Source of the DNA: a virus
DNA length: 53,609 nucleotides
IMG/VR virus record: IMGVR_UViG_3300043099_000999
Location: 1 to 53,609 of that record
Direction: 5' to 3' (one strand)
Of this stretch, positions 42,678 through 49,992 are shown piece by piece (position 1 is the stretch's first letter; the number at the start of each line of letters is the position of its first letter). A model generated the notes under the pieces. That model was not told the origin of the DNA. It was given only the letters and a program-made list of their open reading frames with translations, and ran no database searches. A program made the position numbers and the translations under genes.

Positions 42678-43824
42678 CCGTTACTCCCTTGTAAACTGCC
42701 TCACACGCCGAATACAGTTGCGACAAAATTTCGCTGTAGGATTCCCATGTGGAATCATTAATGTACGACATTATCGGCGCGGCGAAGACGTGCCGCGGCG
42801 TTGCGCACGATGCGGCAAGCGCCATTGTTAAAACGTTTGACGCCGAGCTCGAATCCGGGCCCGTATAGATGAACACGCTTGAAGCGCCGCCATTTGTAGC
42901 TGTCCGAATAAACTCAATGAATGCCAGCATGTCTACATACGCTGTCATGCATACCGCGGCGTTGAACTTGGTTCCGGCTACAACCGGCGCAACGTGCATA
43001 AGAGAATCGCCAATAGTTGTTTGCACAAAAACCGGCAAACCCATATCGTACGCCGTTGATATAACGCTGTTTGCACGCCGCTCTGCGCCGGTTAGCGCCC
43101 AATTACCGAAAGCTTCACCGGCGCCGATGTTACGAACAGCGGCGTTGTTCAAAATAGCTGCAAGCTCAGTCGGCGGCAGCTGCAAATCAGCAGAAACCGC
43201 TGAACTGGGTAGAGCAATTGCTGTAATCCACTTGTTCCGCAAAAACGCGCATATAAGCGGACCGCAGCCAAGCTCCAGCAAATTATCTGTCACATAAAGC
43301 AGCACAGGTTTAAAAGCCAACCGCGCTTCAAACATGTCGCGCGCAAGCCCTTTAATCGCTGGCAAAATTTGGTCAACGGGCCGAAGTGGATTCGCTAACG
43401 ATGCGGATGGCGTTTTATTTTTTGCAAACAACTCCGGATCTATAAGCGCTGTATCGAACAATGGTTGTGAGCTGCCGCCGGCCGGATTAACGGGCAAAAA
43501 AGTATCAGCGTCCGTTTTATGTTTGCGCATTGGTCCTGTTCCACAAAAAAGCCACTCAGCCTCTACGACTCCGCTTTCGACAAATTTAGTAAACGTCGAC
43601 AGGCGAAGGCGGGCCGTAGAATTCAGAATCCGGTGCATCCAAGACTTAGAGAAGCCAACTGCTGCGCCGTACGACTCCATGTCTCCGCCAAATACATGCT
43701 CGCCCACATAACGAAGCCGTTGAATAATGGCATCAACTTTAGGGGATGAACGGAATGACGACTGGCGGCGGCTCGACTTTGGGCGTGCTGACCCGTCCTC
43801 GTTTGTAGAGACATCCTGTCCCAT
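42634..43824 (-). CDS. HTH protein fused to deoxyhypusine-synthase-like domain
   Basis: The start is ATG 43822-43824 with GAGG seven bases upstream, giving 396 residues and an 86-nt overlap with the upstream gene. Residues about 30-85 look like a CI/BetR-type helix-turn-helix ('YGAAVGFSKSWMHRILNSTA', then 'VVEAEWLFCGTGPM', the hallmark W-L-x-x-G-x-GP end). Residues 130-390 resemble a deoxyhypusine-synthase-like Rossmann domain: 'PVFVQTTIGDSLMHVAP', then 'VDMLAFIEFIRTATNGGASS', and 'IYTGP'. The matches are partial and the catalytic lysine cannot be assigned. It could be a regulator with a sensor-like domain. Confidence 0.5.
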   Translation of the reverse strand: MGQDVSTNEDGSARPKSSRRQSSFRSSPKVDAIIQRLRYVGEHVFGGDMESYGAAVGFSKSWMHRILNSTARLRLSTFTKFVESGVVEAEWLFCGTGPMRKHKTDADTFLPVNPAGGSSQPLFDTALIDPELFAKNKTPSASLANPLRPVDQILPAIKGLARDMFEARLAFKPVLLYVTDNLLELGCGPLICAFLRNKWITAIALPSSAVSADLQLPPTELAAILNNAAVRNIGAGEAFGNWALTGAERRANSVISTAYDMGLPVFVQTTIGDSLMHVAPVVAGTKFNAAVCMTAYVDMLAFIEFIRTATNGGASSVFIYTGPDSSSASNVLTMALAASCATPRHVFAAPIMSYINDSTWESYSEILSQLYSACEAVYKGVTDGYANSGQTEKISG

Positions 43825-44704
43825 TCGATAACCTCAGATTGTTACGAGCATGGAGCACAGAGGCTGTCAGCTCAACGTATGACGCGAGTAACCCACGCGG
43901 ATACTCTACAAAACAACCTAACGCCGCCATAGTAGCCTGAAAGTCAGAGATTTTCGCTGACTGCAAAAAAATAGCCGAAGACTTTTTAGCACGATTTACT
44001 GGCCGCCGAGCTTTAGGGCGGGTAATAAAGAACTGGCGAATTTGAATTTCCCAACCGTCGTCTACGGGATTTACAACAACCCGCCAAAGCGAGCCAAATG
44101 TCTGCGCCTGCAATTGCTTTTTAAGCTGTCGGTATTTGTGCTGCTCGCCCTGCAGAACGTTTCGCAGTATCCCGGCATTTTCGTAGACGTTGTTAATATC
44201 CCAGCCTATTTGCTCAAAGTCTTTTGCCAAAACCTTGTAGGTCTCGATGCGGCATGTAGCCACAGCAAACACGCCGCGCTTTTGAAGCCCCTTAATAGCG
44301 CGAGAAACGCGTTTATAGAGGTCTTCCGCGTGCCTAGCTGCGCAGAACGGACAACTGCTAAAACGCCCGCAGAGCCGCAGCTGGACCTCGTCTTTAGGCC
44401 AATAGTAAACCAGATTGGTCGGCCGGCAATACATGCACCGCTGCACTGACGATTTTTTAATCTGCAGGCTGTTGTATCGCGGACTGGGCAGCCACAACTC
44501 GCGGCAGGCCAGCTCTTTGATTAGCGCAAACCAGAGCAAATGCGCGCGCCATAGCCGGCGTTTAATAGACGCCGGCATAAGCGATCGAAATTTTCGTTTA
44601 TGCGTCACGGCCGGAATGATCACATGCCTGTACGCGAACACTTGTGACCGAAAACGCTGTACAAACCGAACCCGCCAGCGCCGCGGATAGAACAGATCAA
44701 ACAC
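43739..44704 (-). CDS. Cys-rich protein with Rep-like zinc motif
   Basis: This 321-residue, very basic protein starts with GTG after AAGGA at 7 bases. 'CMYCRPT' is followed by 'CGRFSSCPFCAARHAEDLYK' with 'RVSRAIKGLQ', close to the C-x-x-x-x-x-CP-x-C-x-x-R zinc-binding start of some rolling-circle replication proteins. The later 'GSLWRVVVNPVDDGWEIQIR' region lacks the HUH histidines of such enzymes. I treat it as a DNA-binding or degenerate Rep-like protein, not a proven relaxase. It overlaps the next gene by 86 nt. Confidence 0.5.
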   Translation of the reverse strand: MFDLFYPRRWRVRFVQRFRSQVFAYRHVIIPAVTHKRKFRSLMPASIKRRLWRAHLLWFALIKELACRELWLPSPRYNSLQIKKSSVQRCMYCRPTNLVYYWPKDEVQLRLCGRFSSCPFCAARHAEDLYKRVSRAIKGLQKRGVFAVATCRIETYKVLAKDFEQIGWDINNVYENAGILRNVLQGEQHKYRQLKKQLQAQTFGSLWRVVVNPVDDGWEIQIRQFFITRPKARRPVNRAKKSSAIFLQSAKISDFQATMAALGCFVEYPRGLLASYVELTASVLHARNNLRLSNGTGCLYKRGRVSTPKVEPPPVVIPFIP

Positions 44705-44719
44705 GCATGCATCCTTGGT

Positions 44720-44757
44720 AAAAAGTGTGCAGGGGCGGGATTAGCGCCCCTGCACAC
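44720..44757 (-). terminator. Rho-independent terminator
   Basis: A perfect 13-bp stem pairs 44725-44737 with 44745-44757 around a 7-nt loop. It is followed on the minus strand by five U residues (A-run 44720-44724). It ends the unit that comes down to the HTH protein at 44766-45140. Confidence 0.9.
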
Positions 44758-44765
44758 AAACACAG

Positions 44766-45140
44766 CTACCGCGGCTGGGAAGTCGACACAAATGCACCTG
44801 AGCGAACGTCGTATGACAGCGCAGGTATACGTGCCTCTTCTCGCTTTTTCCCGCGAAACCGTTTTTCTGCTTCGTCTTCGGGCCAAGATGCGCGGATCTC
44901 TGCCGCCCGTATGGCTATCTCTTCTTCCGAAGGATCATCAGCCAACATGCCAGTAATTGCGTATCTTGCCGACCGCTGCCAATTGTGTTCCGCTGCAATC
45001 CTGTAAAGACGAGTGCGCGTAATACCAGAGACAAGAATAATGTCACTAATTGGCCGGCCGTCTGCCCACATCTGCTGCATAACCGACAGCGCCACTTTTG
45101 GCTCAACAAGTTTGTTTTTTAATTTTGCGGTTTGCGTCAT
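44766..45140 (-). CDS. HTH protein
   Basis: This 124-residue protein has a helix-turn-helix segment 'GRPISDIILVSGITRTRLYR' (about residues 28-48) near its N-terminus. A helical middle carries 'EEIAIRAAEIRASWPEDEAE', a segment common in small phage DNA-binding proteins, and a basic 'KRFRGKKREEARIP'. It is likely a DNA-binding regulator or packaging-related protein; the exact role is unknown. It ends just before a strong terminator. Confidence 0.65.
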   Translation of the reverse strand: MTQTAKLKNKLVEPKVALSVMQQMWADGRPISDIILVSGITRTRLYRIAAEHNWQRSARYAITGMLADDPSEEEIAIRAAEIRASWPEDEAEKRFRGKKREEARIPALSYDVRSGAFVSTSQPR

Positions 45141-45161
45141 GCAAAACAGCCCTTTGATTAG

Positions 45162-45533
45162 TTATTCTTCCTTGACAAAAACTCCTTCCGGCGTCAAGTA
45201 ACCCTTACGATCTTTAATGGCGTCGTAAGCAATCTCAAGGCACATGCGAGGACAAACACCCTGCGTTGCGGCATACATAATCAGCGTGACAATAACATCG
45301 CCAACGCCGTCCACAATTTCTTCGCGGTCGCATTGAAGAGTGGCGTCAGACAGCTCGCCTAGCTCACTCATGCACTTTAGCAATTGCGCCGCTGGCGTAC
45401 TGTTCTTTGTAATCAGCCGGTCGTCACCCCATTTACGCACTTTTTCAACAAGCTGATCGAGCGACGGCGGAACAGACGGTGTATTCGCCGGTTCCTTTTT
45501 AGTTGGCAGATGGTGCTTAATCCAGTGCAGCAT
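45162..45533 (-). CDS. MazG-like nucleotide pyrophosphohydrolase
   Basis: This 123-residue protein carries the MazG-type active-site helices: 'KCMSELGELSDATLQ' (E-x-x-E) followed by 'EEIVDGVGDVIVTLIM' (E-x-x-D), and the conserved C-terminal 'AYDAIKDRKGYLTPEGVFVK'. By family it would cleave nucleoside triphosphates or alarmones to monophosphate plus pyrophosphate. Phage versions may lower (p)ppGpp or clear odd nucleotides. No direct substrate is shown. The length is typical of phage versions. AAAGGA precedes the ATG. Confidence 0.85.
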   Translation of the reverse strand: MLHWIKHHLPTKKEPANTPSVPPSLDQLVEKVRKWGDDRLITKNSTPAAQLLKCMSELGELSDATLQCDREEIVDGVGDVIVTLIMYAATQGVCPRMCLEIAYDAIKDRKGYLTPEGVFVKEE

Positions 45534-45534
45534 G

Positions 45535-45822
45535 TCACGTCCTTTCTTTTTTGCGGCGGTGATCCTGAATAGCTTTGATTGCTTTACGCAACTCCGGCAT
45601 ACGCTCCGTGTCCTCGAAAATGCCGTCGCCTTCGGGACTGGATTCGTATACCAGGTCGTCTAAGCAATCTGGCGTTTCAGCAGTAAAATGTCCGTGCCGT
45701 AAACGCAGATAACCAATTTTTTCTTTACCCTGGTATACGTCGTATTGCTCAGGGCAGGCAAAAGACGTACGCACAAGCCGGCAACCGTCAAGCTCGAAAT
45801 CGAACTCGTCGTCAGGCGTCAT
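45535..45822 (-). CDS. Unknown small phage protein
   Basis: This 95-residue protein contains 'IGYLRLRHGHFTAETPDCLD' and 'GDGIFEDTERMPELRKAI'. The pattern G-Y-x-RLR-x-G-x-F, then G-D-G-x-F-x-x-x-ER is familiar from other small phage proteins of unknown function. GAGG precedes its ATG. It overlaps its upstream neighbour slightly. Confidence 0.65.
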   Translation of the reverse strand: MTPDDEFDFELDGCRLVRTSFACPEQYDVYQGKEKIGYLRLRHGHFTAETPDCLDDLVYESSPEGDGIFEDTERMPELRKAIKAIQDHRRKKERT

Positions 45823-46138
45823 GCTTTGGCGCCTCGCTAATCCACTGTTTCATCGCGTCGTAGCTGCCGTGGCAAACTGCTGGCGCAATGTTATAAAACC
45901 ACTGCAAATACAGTTTGAGCAGCTGCAGATTCTGGTCGTCAGCGCGACTTACGGCATTGCGTAAGTCATTGCAAATAATGGCCGTAAGGAAATGGCCAGG
46001 TTGGATGCGATCTTGTACATAACGCAAAAGCGCCATGCGCATATGCTCCGGAATAGCTGTGTAGACGCCCGGAAACCAGTCATGAGGAATTGATGGCGCA
46101 GGGTCTTCTGACAAAGAAACAGGTAAAGAGTTTTCCAC
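45812..46138 (-). CDS. Unknown small phage protein
   Basis: This 108-residue protein starts with GTG after AGAGG. It carries 'AIPEHMRMALLRYVQDRIQP' then 'GHFLTAIICNDLRNAVSRAD' and 'YLQWFYNIAPAVCHGS'. The layout is shared with other phage small proteins; no function is assigned. It is probably a compact all-helical fold. Confidence 0.65.
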   Translation of the reverse strand: MENSLPVSLSEDPAPSIPHDWFPGVYTAIPEHMRMALLRYVQDRIQPGHFLTAIICNDLRNAVSRADDQNLQLLKLYLQWFYNIAPAVCHGSYDAMKQWISEAPKHDA

Positions 46139-46160
46139 AAAAACCTCTCAAGTAAAACGG

Positions 46161-46445
46161 TTACGAACTAATTTCAAGCTGCACAACTCCCGATGCCGCC
46201 TGACCATCTGTGTTGGGGCCGCCAATTTCAATAGTTGGCGGATTGTCGAGATCGTAGCCAGCGCCGGCGTCAATAATTTCAATACTGACAATTGCGCCGT
46301 TACTCACCTCAGCCAATCCAGTTGCAGTTCGGCCATTTTCGCCGTTCGGCGGAGCGAACGCTACAAACGGCGGCGCAGTATAACCGCTGCCGCCACTAAC
46401 GATGACAACGCCGGACACACGACCAACGAGAGCAGAATCTGGCAT
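46161..46445 (-). CDS. Small GGSGYT-repeat protein
   Basis: This 94-residue protein consists of two related halves. Each ends or begins with a V-x-I-x-x-G-(G/A)-GY pattern: 'VVIVSGGSGYTAPPFVAF' and 'IEIIDAGAGYDLDNPPTIEI'. The repeats give a beta-rich, Ca2+-binding or collagen-like surface in related phage structural proteins. Its start overlaps the previous stop as TAATG. Function is not shown; a virion decoration role is a guess. Confidence 0.6.
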   Translation of the reverse strand: MPDSALVGRVSGVVIVSGGSGYTAPPFVAFAPPNGENGRTATGLAEVSNGAIVSIEIIDAGAGYDLDNPPTIEIGGPNTDGQAASGVVQLEISS

Positions 46446-46753
46446 TATTTTTCCTCTGGTGTTGTTGCTTGCGGCAGCGTGGATTGATGATACACAGCAT
46501 GCAACGTGTGCAACTCAATAAGCGCTTGCGCAAGCGGGAAGATGATTTGATCGTCAAAAGAGATTAGCCGCCCGGGAAAGTTGCGTAACTCGATTTTAAG
46601 GCGCCGGTCTTTTTCGTCATGCCAGACACGCAAATACGCAGGATACCCATCGATAACAGGTCCGACGTCAAGTGCATGAGCAGGCGCGACGTAGTTAGAC
46701 TTTGTTGGTTTTTCTGGCGCAAAAAACCAATCAGTCACTTTGCGCAACGTCAT
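46445..46753 (-). CDS. Unknown small protein
   Basis: This 102-residue protein is basic and short-stranded ('YPAYLRVWHDEKDRRLKIEL', 'FDDQIIFPLAQALIELHTLH'). It overlaps the next gene as TAATG and the SEC-C gene by 23 nt. No known motif is visible. Confidence 0.6.
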   Translation of the reverse strand: MTLRKVTDWFFAPEKPTKSNYVAPAHALDVGPVIDGYPAYLRVWHDEKDRRLKIELRNFPGRLISFDDQIIFPLAQALIELHTLHAVYHQSTLPQATTPEEK

Positions 46754-47183
46754 CTATTGGAATCTCCTGCGCAGATGTTTTATCAGCAATTCGTTCGTTG
46801 ATTAGCGCTACAGCAGTCGCGGAGTCTGGAACCTCAACGTACGGCAACGTGTTCTGCAGATGCTCCCATTTCGTTGCGCCAACGCCGGCGACATTAATCT
46901 CGTTCTCGACTTGCGGGCTAAAAATCTCTAGCCGCGCAATTTCGACAGCGAGCGCTTTATCGGAAAACACCATGATGCTGCCTTTTTTGTCGGCAAAAAA
47001 TGCCGTGCCAGCGTCATTCGAGATGACCCAACGCACAGGCGGTTCGCCCGTATCGATGTGGTGGTAAACCTCGGGGACGAACACAGCGCCTTCTGGCCGG
47101 CCGTGGCACTTTTTGAATTTGCGGGAAGAACCGCACGGGCACAGCTCATTGCGCCCGATTCTGGATCGTGTCTTCTCTGACAT
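46731..47183 (-). CDS. SEC-C zinc-motif protein
   Basis: The preferred start is ATG 47181-47183 after AAGGAG, 150 residues. Residues 6-25 'SRIGRNELCPCGSSRKFKKC' then 'HGR' form a SEC-C zinc-binding motif (C-x-C-x8-C-H). It normally sits at the C-terminus of SecA or in small proteins that bind partners through zinc. The rest is alpha/beta with no enzyme motif. The promoter at 47214-47241 is just upstream. Confidence 0.75.
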   Translation of the reverse strand: MSEKTRSRIGRNELCPCGSSRKFKKCHGRPEGAVFVPEVYHHIDTGEPPVRWVISNDAGTAFFADKKGSIMVFSDKALAVEIARLEIFSPQVENEINVAGVGATKWEHLQNTLPYVEVPDSATAVALINERIADKTSAQEIPIDDVAQSD

Positions 47184-47198
47184 AGGCACTCCTTGCAC

Positions 47199-47447
47199 TG
47201 AGGCGAGTTGCGAAGTCTACCAAATGCTACGCGGGACGCAAGTCTGGTAATCTGGGTAAGAAGTGTTTGGCAAATTTAAGTACGCCGCCCGCAAAAACAC
47301 CGCAATTTTGGGCGTTTTACGCATGTGCTGCCGCGAAGCACTCGTTCACTTCCGTATATTCTTTCTTTCGAAAGATGTAAGACAATTCAGCACCTTCTAA
47401 GCTGGATACGGTGGCGCCTACAGGAGCGCCAACCGGATCCAAGCAGC
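47199..47447 (-). other. Intergenic region: promoter, palindrome and hairpin
   Basis: About 250 nt without a gene. It holds a candidate promoter (47214-47241), a perfect 12-bp palindrome TCTTTCGAAAGA at 47364-47375 (a possible operator), and a 9-bp stem with one bulge pairing 47409-47417 with 47426-47435, just after the upstream stop codon. There is no clear U-run. No reading frame or further structure was recognised. Confidence 0.6.
47214..47241 (-). promoter_or_regulatory. Candidate promoter
   Basis: On the minus strand a -35 TTGCGT (47236-47241) is followed by a 16-bp spacer and an extended -10 TGG-TAGACT (hexamer 47214-47219). The -35 is a weak match, but the -10 plus spacer equal those at 15428 and 24393. 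The start of transcription would be close to 47207, giving a short leader before the SEC-C gene. Confidence 0.5.
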
Positions 47448-47888
47448 CTATCGCCGAAACTCAAACAGCTTTTGCACATGCTCCCACATTAGCTCGAAAA
47501 AAGCGTCTGCAATTTTGTCTTCGATTGCTTCGAAGATTTCTAGCTGAGTAGGTTCGTTTGTTTGCTGCGATAAGGTAATTGTGTGCTTTTTCTTTTTGTC
47601 TGTTGTTTGAGTTTTGCCGTCAGCGCCAACCGAGATTAGTTTTCGGTCGAAGCCTATGTCATTTTGATCGGCGAAACAACCCCAAATGCCGGTATCGCTA
47701 TTGAGCTTCCATGCAGTGCAGTTTCCAAAATTGTTGTAGATCAGTCGAAATGGGCCGCGCTTTTCGTCGTCTACAAAAGTCATAGGCCACCGAAACATAA
47801 ACGATTCATACTTAATTGAGCCGTTGTCTAATGGCACGACTTGCTTAATGATCTTGCCCTGCTGCGTATCTTCTCGAACGGTGAACAA
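47448..47888 (-). CDS. Unknown protein
   Basis: This 146-residue protein starts with TTG preceded by GGAGG at 6 bases. Middle sequence 'FGNCTAWKLNSDTGIWGCFA' and the basic 'KTQTTDKKKKHTI' are visible, with a helical C-terminus ('IFEAIEDKIADAFFELMWEH'). No family is recognised. It follows a stable hairpin. Confidence 0.6.
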   Translation of the reverse strand: MFTVREDTQQGKIIKQVVPLDNGSIKYESFMFRWPMTFVDDEKRGPFRLIYNNFGNCTAWKLNSDTGIWGCFADQNDIGFDRKLISVGADGKTQTTDKKKKHTITLSQQTNEPTQLEIFEAIEDKIADAFFELMWEHVQKLFEFRR

Positions 47889-47914
47889 ACTACACCTCCG
47901 TAATTGCGGCCAGC

Positions 47915-47942
47915 GCAGGGGGCGGTTTTACCCGCCCCCTGC
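47915..47942 (-). terminator. Stable GC hairpin, possible terminator
   Basis: An 11-bp stem pairs 47915-47925 with 47932-47942 around a 6-nt loop, in the 72-nt gap between two genes. It lacks a U-run, so it may act only as a partial terminator or RNA stabiliser. Confidence 0.5.
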
Positions 47943-47960
47943 TTGCTGCCTACTTAGTCA

Positions 47961-48572
47961 TCAGTCAAATACGCGCCGGATGCCGAGATCCGCTGCTACC
48001 GTGCGCTGGAACGTAATCCGGTATGTACCCGGAGGCAGAACCCAATCACCGTGTTCTGGATGCGAAATCTTGCTCTCGTGCGTGAGCGTAAAAATCGGAC
48101 CGCAGAAATTTAACGCGTCGCTAAGCTTATCAGCAATTAGGACGGACTTTGATCGCCACTTGTTGGCCTGTTCTTCAGTTTCACCAGCAATTTCACGAGC
48201 TAGTTTGCGCATATCCAGCGACAATTCCAGCACGCTATCTCGCACAGCTTGCCAGTCGTCTTCTTCGCCGGGGGCAATTGCGCTTACGTTTAGCACGTAA
48301 ACCGTAGCGTTTACGGACTCCTCAAGCATATGCCGCGAACCCTTGGTATTACCGGGGGCAAGCTGCATTGGATACACCGGCGCCATTACGCGCTTGTAGA
48401 ACTTTGGCGTTTCGCTCGGCTCCGGAATCTTTTGAATGTAGATATCGCCTTGCCGGACTGCGTCACCAATACTGGCAGCGTCGGGAAACCGCTGCTCTGC
48501 GTCGTTCTTGACGCGTTCTACTGCTTCGTCAACTCGGGCAACCGCCTTATCGATCGTTAACAACGTACTCAT
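47961..48572 (-). CDS. RQGD/HPEHGD-type protein (partner of DUF6745)
   Basis: This 203-residue protein has 'AVRQGDIYIQKIPEP' near residue 40, 'LAPGNTKGSRHMLEE' near 75-90, and 'SHPEHGDWVLPPGTYRITFQ' near the C-terminus. The pattern RQGD-x-x-x-x-x-(P), G-x-x-x-(G/S)-R/HAH, then H-x-EH-x-x-x-LP-x-G-x-Y-x-(I/V)-x-x-Q resembles small bacterial proteins often found near DUF6745 proteins. Here it is coded just after a DUF6745-like gene. Function is unknown; it could be a partner or regulator. AGGAG lies six bases before the ATG. Confidence 0.6.
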   Translation of the reverse strand: MSTLLTIDKAVARVDEAVERVKNDAEQRFPDAASIGDAVRQGDIYIQKIPEPSETPKFYKRVMAPVYPMQLAPGNTKGSRHMLEESVNATVYVLNVSAIAPGEEDDWQAVRDSVLELSLDMRKLAREIAGETEEQANKWRSKSVLIADKLSDALNFCGPIFTLTHESKISHPEHGDWVLPPGTYRITFQRTVAADLGIRRVFD

Positions 48573-48587
48573 GGAAAACTCCTAAAG

Positions 48588-49961
48588 TCAGGATGCACCG
48601 ACAACATTGATGGGATATTTAGCGTACGGCAAATAAGCCGTTGTAGCGCCATCTGCAAGCCACTTCTGCGCTTGTTCGCAGTTTGTGATTGCCTGATCGG
48701 GAAATTCTTTCAACTCGTTTTCATTTGCGGCCAAGCCATTCAGTACCGGACTATCGGGATGCCTGACAGTCCTTGGAACTGCGATAAAGTATTTTCTGCC
48801 GGTTGAGCGGCAAGACAATACCATACGCAGCGGTTCAGACGGACCCCACGGCCGCCGACCTGGACGATCGGGCGGATCGATCAACACCTCGAACGTGTTA
48901 TCGACCCAGTTTTCGCGGCTGTCTGCGATTTTGGCCTTAATAGCTGTCAGATAATTATGCCAGCCCATTCGGTCAATGGCTACTCGGCGCTCTTCTTCAT
49001 TATCGATATTGAAGATCATTTCTTTCGTCAGCGTCGTGGGCGCCATTACGATTTGCTCGCCGTACTGCGATAGATAATGCCCATCGACATACCACAGCTT
49101 TTTGCCGTCAGGCCAAACAACTGCCGGACCCGTGTCATTATGCAGCTGCTCCTCTGCAGTCACCTGAAACACCGGCCGATCGGTTAGCAGCAAATAAGCG
49201 CTATCAAACTGCATAAATGCGGGCACGTGGTGAAAAATTTCGTAAGGCCAGATTGACTGCGGATCTTTGCAGCCGATGGCTTTGCAAATAATCTCTGCCT
49301 GCACTGCGTCAAACTTGTGCCGGTTAGGAATATGGAGCCCGAGCATTATGTCATCTATAAAACCAGACACGGCCTCATGCAGTGAAAAATACGACATATC
49401 CACGTGAGCTTGCGCGCTCAGAAAATTTAGCCGCCAATCGCGCGTTTGGCATTCAGCTCGCTCGTCAACCGGCGCATTACTTTTCGGCACTGGGAACATA
49501 AAGCGGTACAGCGCGTGTAAATCTTGCAAACTAACCATTATGCGCGGCCCGGAATACGCCAACCACGGCCGCGGAGGTTCAGCGGTTGCCATGTTATGAA
49601 AATGCCGCTGAATTACAGCTAGCATCGTATTAGTGGTTGATTCAGGGCTGGCCCATCGGCACGCGCGATTTGTAAGTTGTATTGGGCGGCCTATGCGCGT
49701 AAGCGGTTTGATAAACGCTGTATCTATTCCTAATTCCGTAGCCAACTCCGTCGCCGCCTTTTTCGAAAAGCGCCCGCGAAGCACCGCCTGCGCGATGTAA
49801 AACTCGAGCGGCGAGCGCGCTTCAAAAAATCGCAAGTCTTGGGGGAAAGCGGCCTGCAGCAACGTTTTTGCCCGAGCTACGTTTGGCGGCGCCGTGCTTG
49901 TAATTGTTTCACGCCACCGGTGTGTAGTTTCTTCGATGATCCGTGTAAATCGCTTGCTCAT
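48588..49961 (-). CDS. DUF6745-like protein
   Basis: This 457-residue protein is in a family of unknown function by pattern. The C-terminal half has 'GPAVVWPDGKKLWYVDGHYL' and 'QIVMAPTTLTKEMIFNID', then 'EEERRVAIDRMGWHNYL', as in DUF6745 proteins. The N-terminal half is helical ('PLEFYIAQAVLRGRFSKKAA') and not assigned. It is encoded with an RQGD-type and a DUF6876-like gene. No catalytic residues can be named. Confidence 0.6.
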   Translation of the reverse strand: MSKRFTRIIEETTHRWRETITSTAPPNVARAKTLLQAAFPQDLRFFEARSPLEFYIAQAVLRGRFSKKAATELATELGIDTAFIKPLTRIGRPIQLTNRACRWASPESTTNTMLAVIQRHFHNMATAEPPRPWLAYSGPRIMVSLQDLHALYRFMFPVPKSNAPVDERAECQTRDWRLNFLSAQAHVDMSYFSLHEAVSGFIDDIMLGLHIPNRHKFDAVQAEIICKAIGCKDPQSIWPYEIFHHVPAFMQFDSAYLLLTDRPVFQVTAEEQLHNDTGPAVVWPDGKKLWYVDGHYLSQYGEQIVMAPTTLTKEMIFNIDNEEERRVAIDRMGWHNYLTAIKAKIADSRENWVDNTFEVLIDPPDRPGRRPWGPSEPLRMVLSCRSTGRKYFIAVPRTVRHPDSPVLNGLAANENELKEFPDQAITNCEQAQKWLADGATTAYLPYAKYPINVVGAS

Positions 49962-49992
49962 CTTAAGTAACCTTTCTTAAATGGGTAACTGC

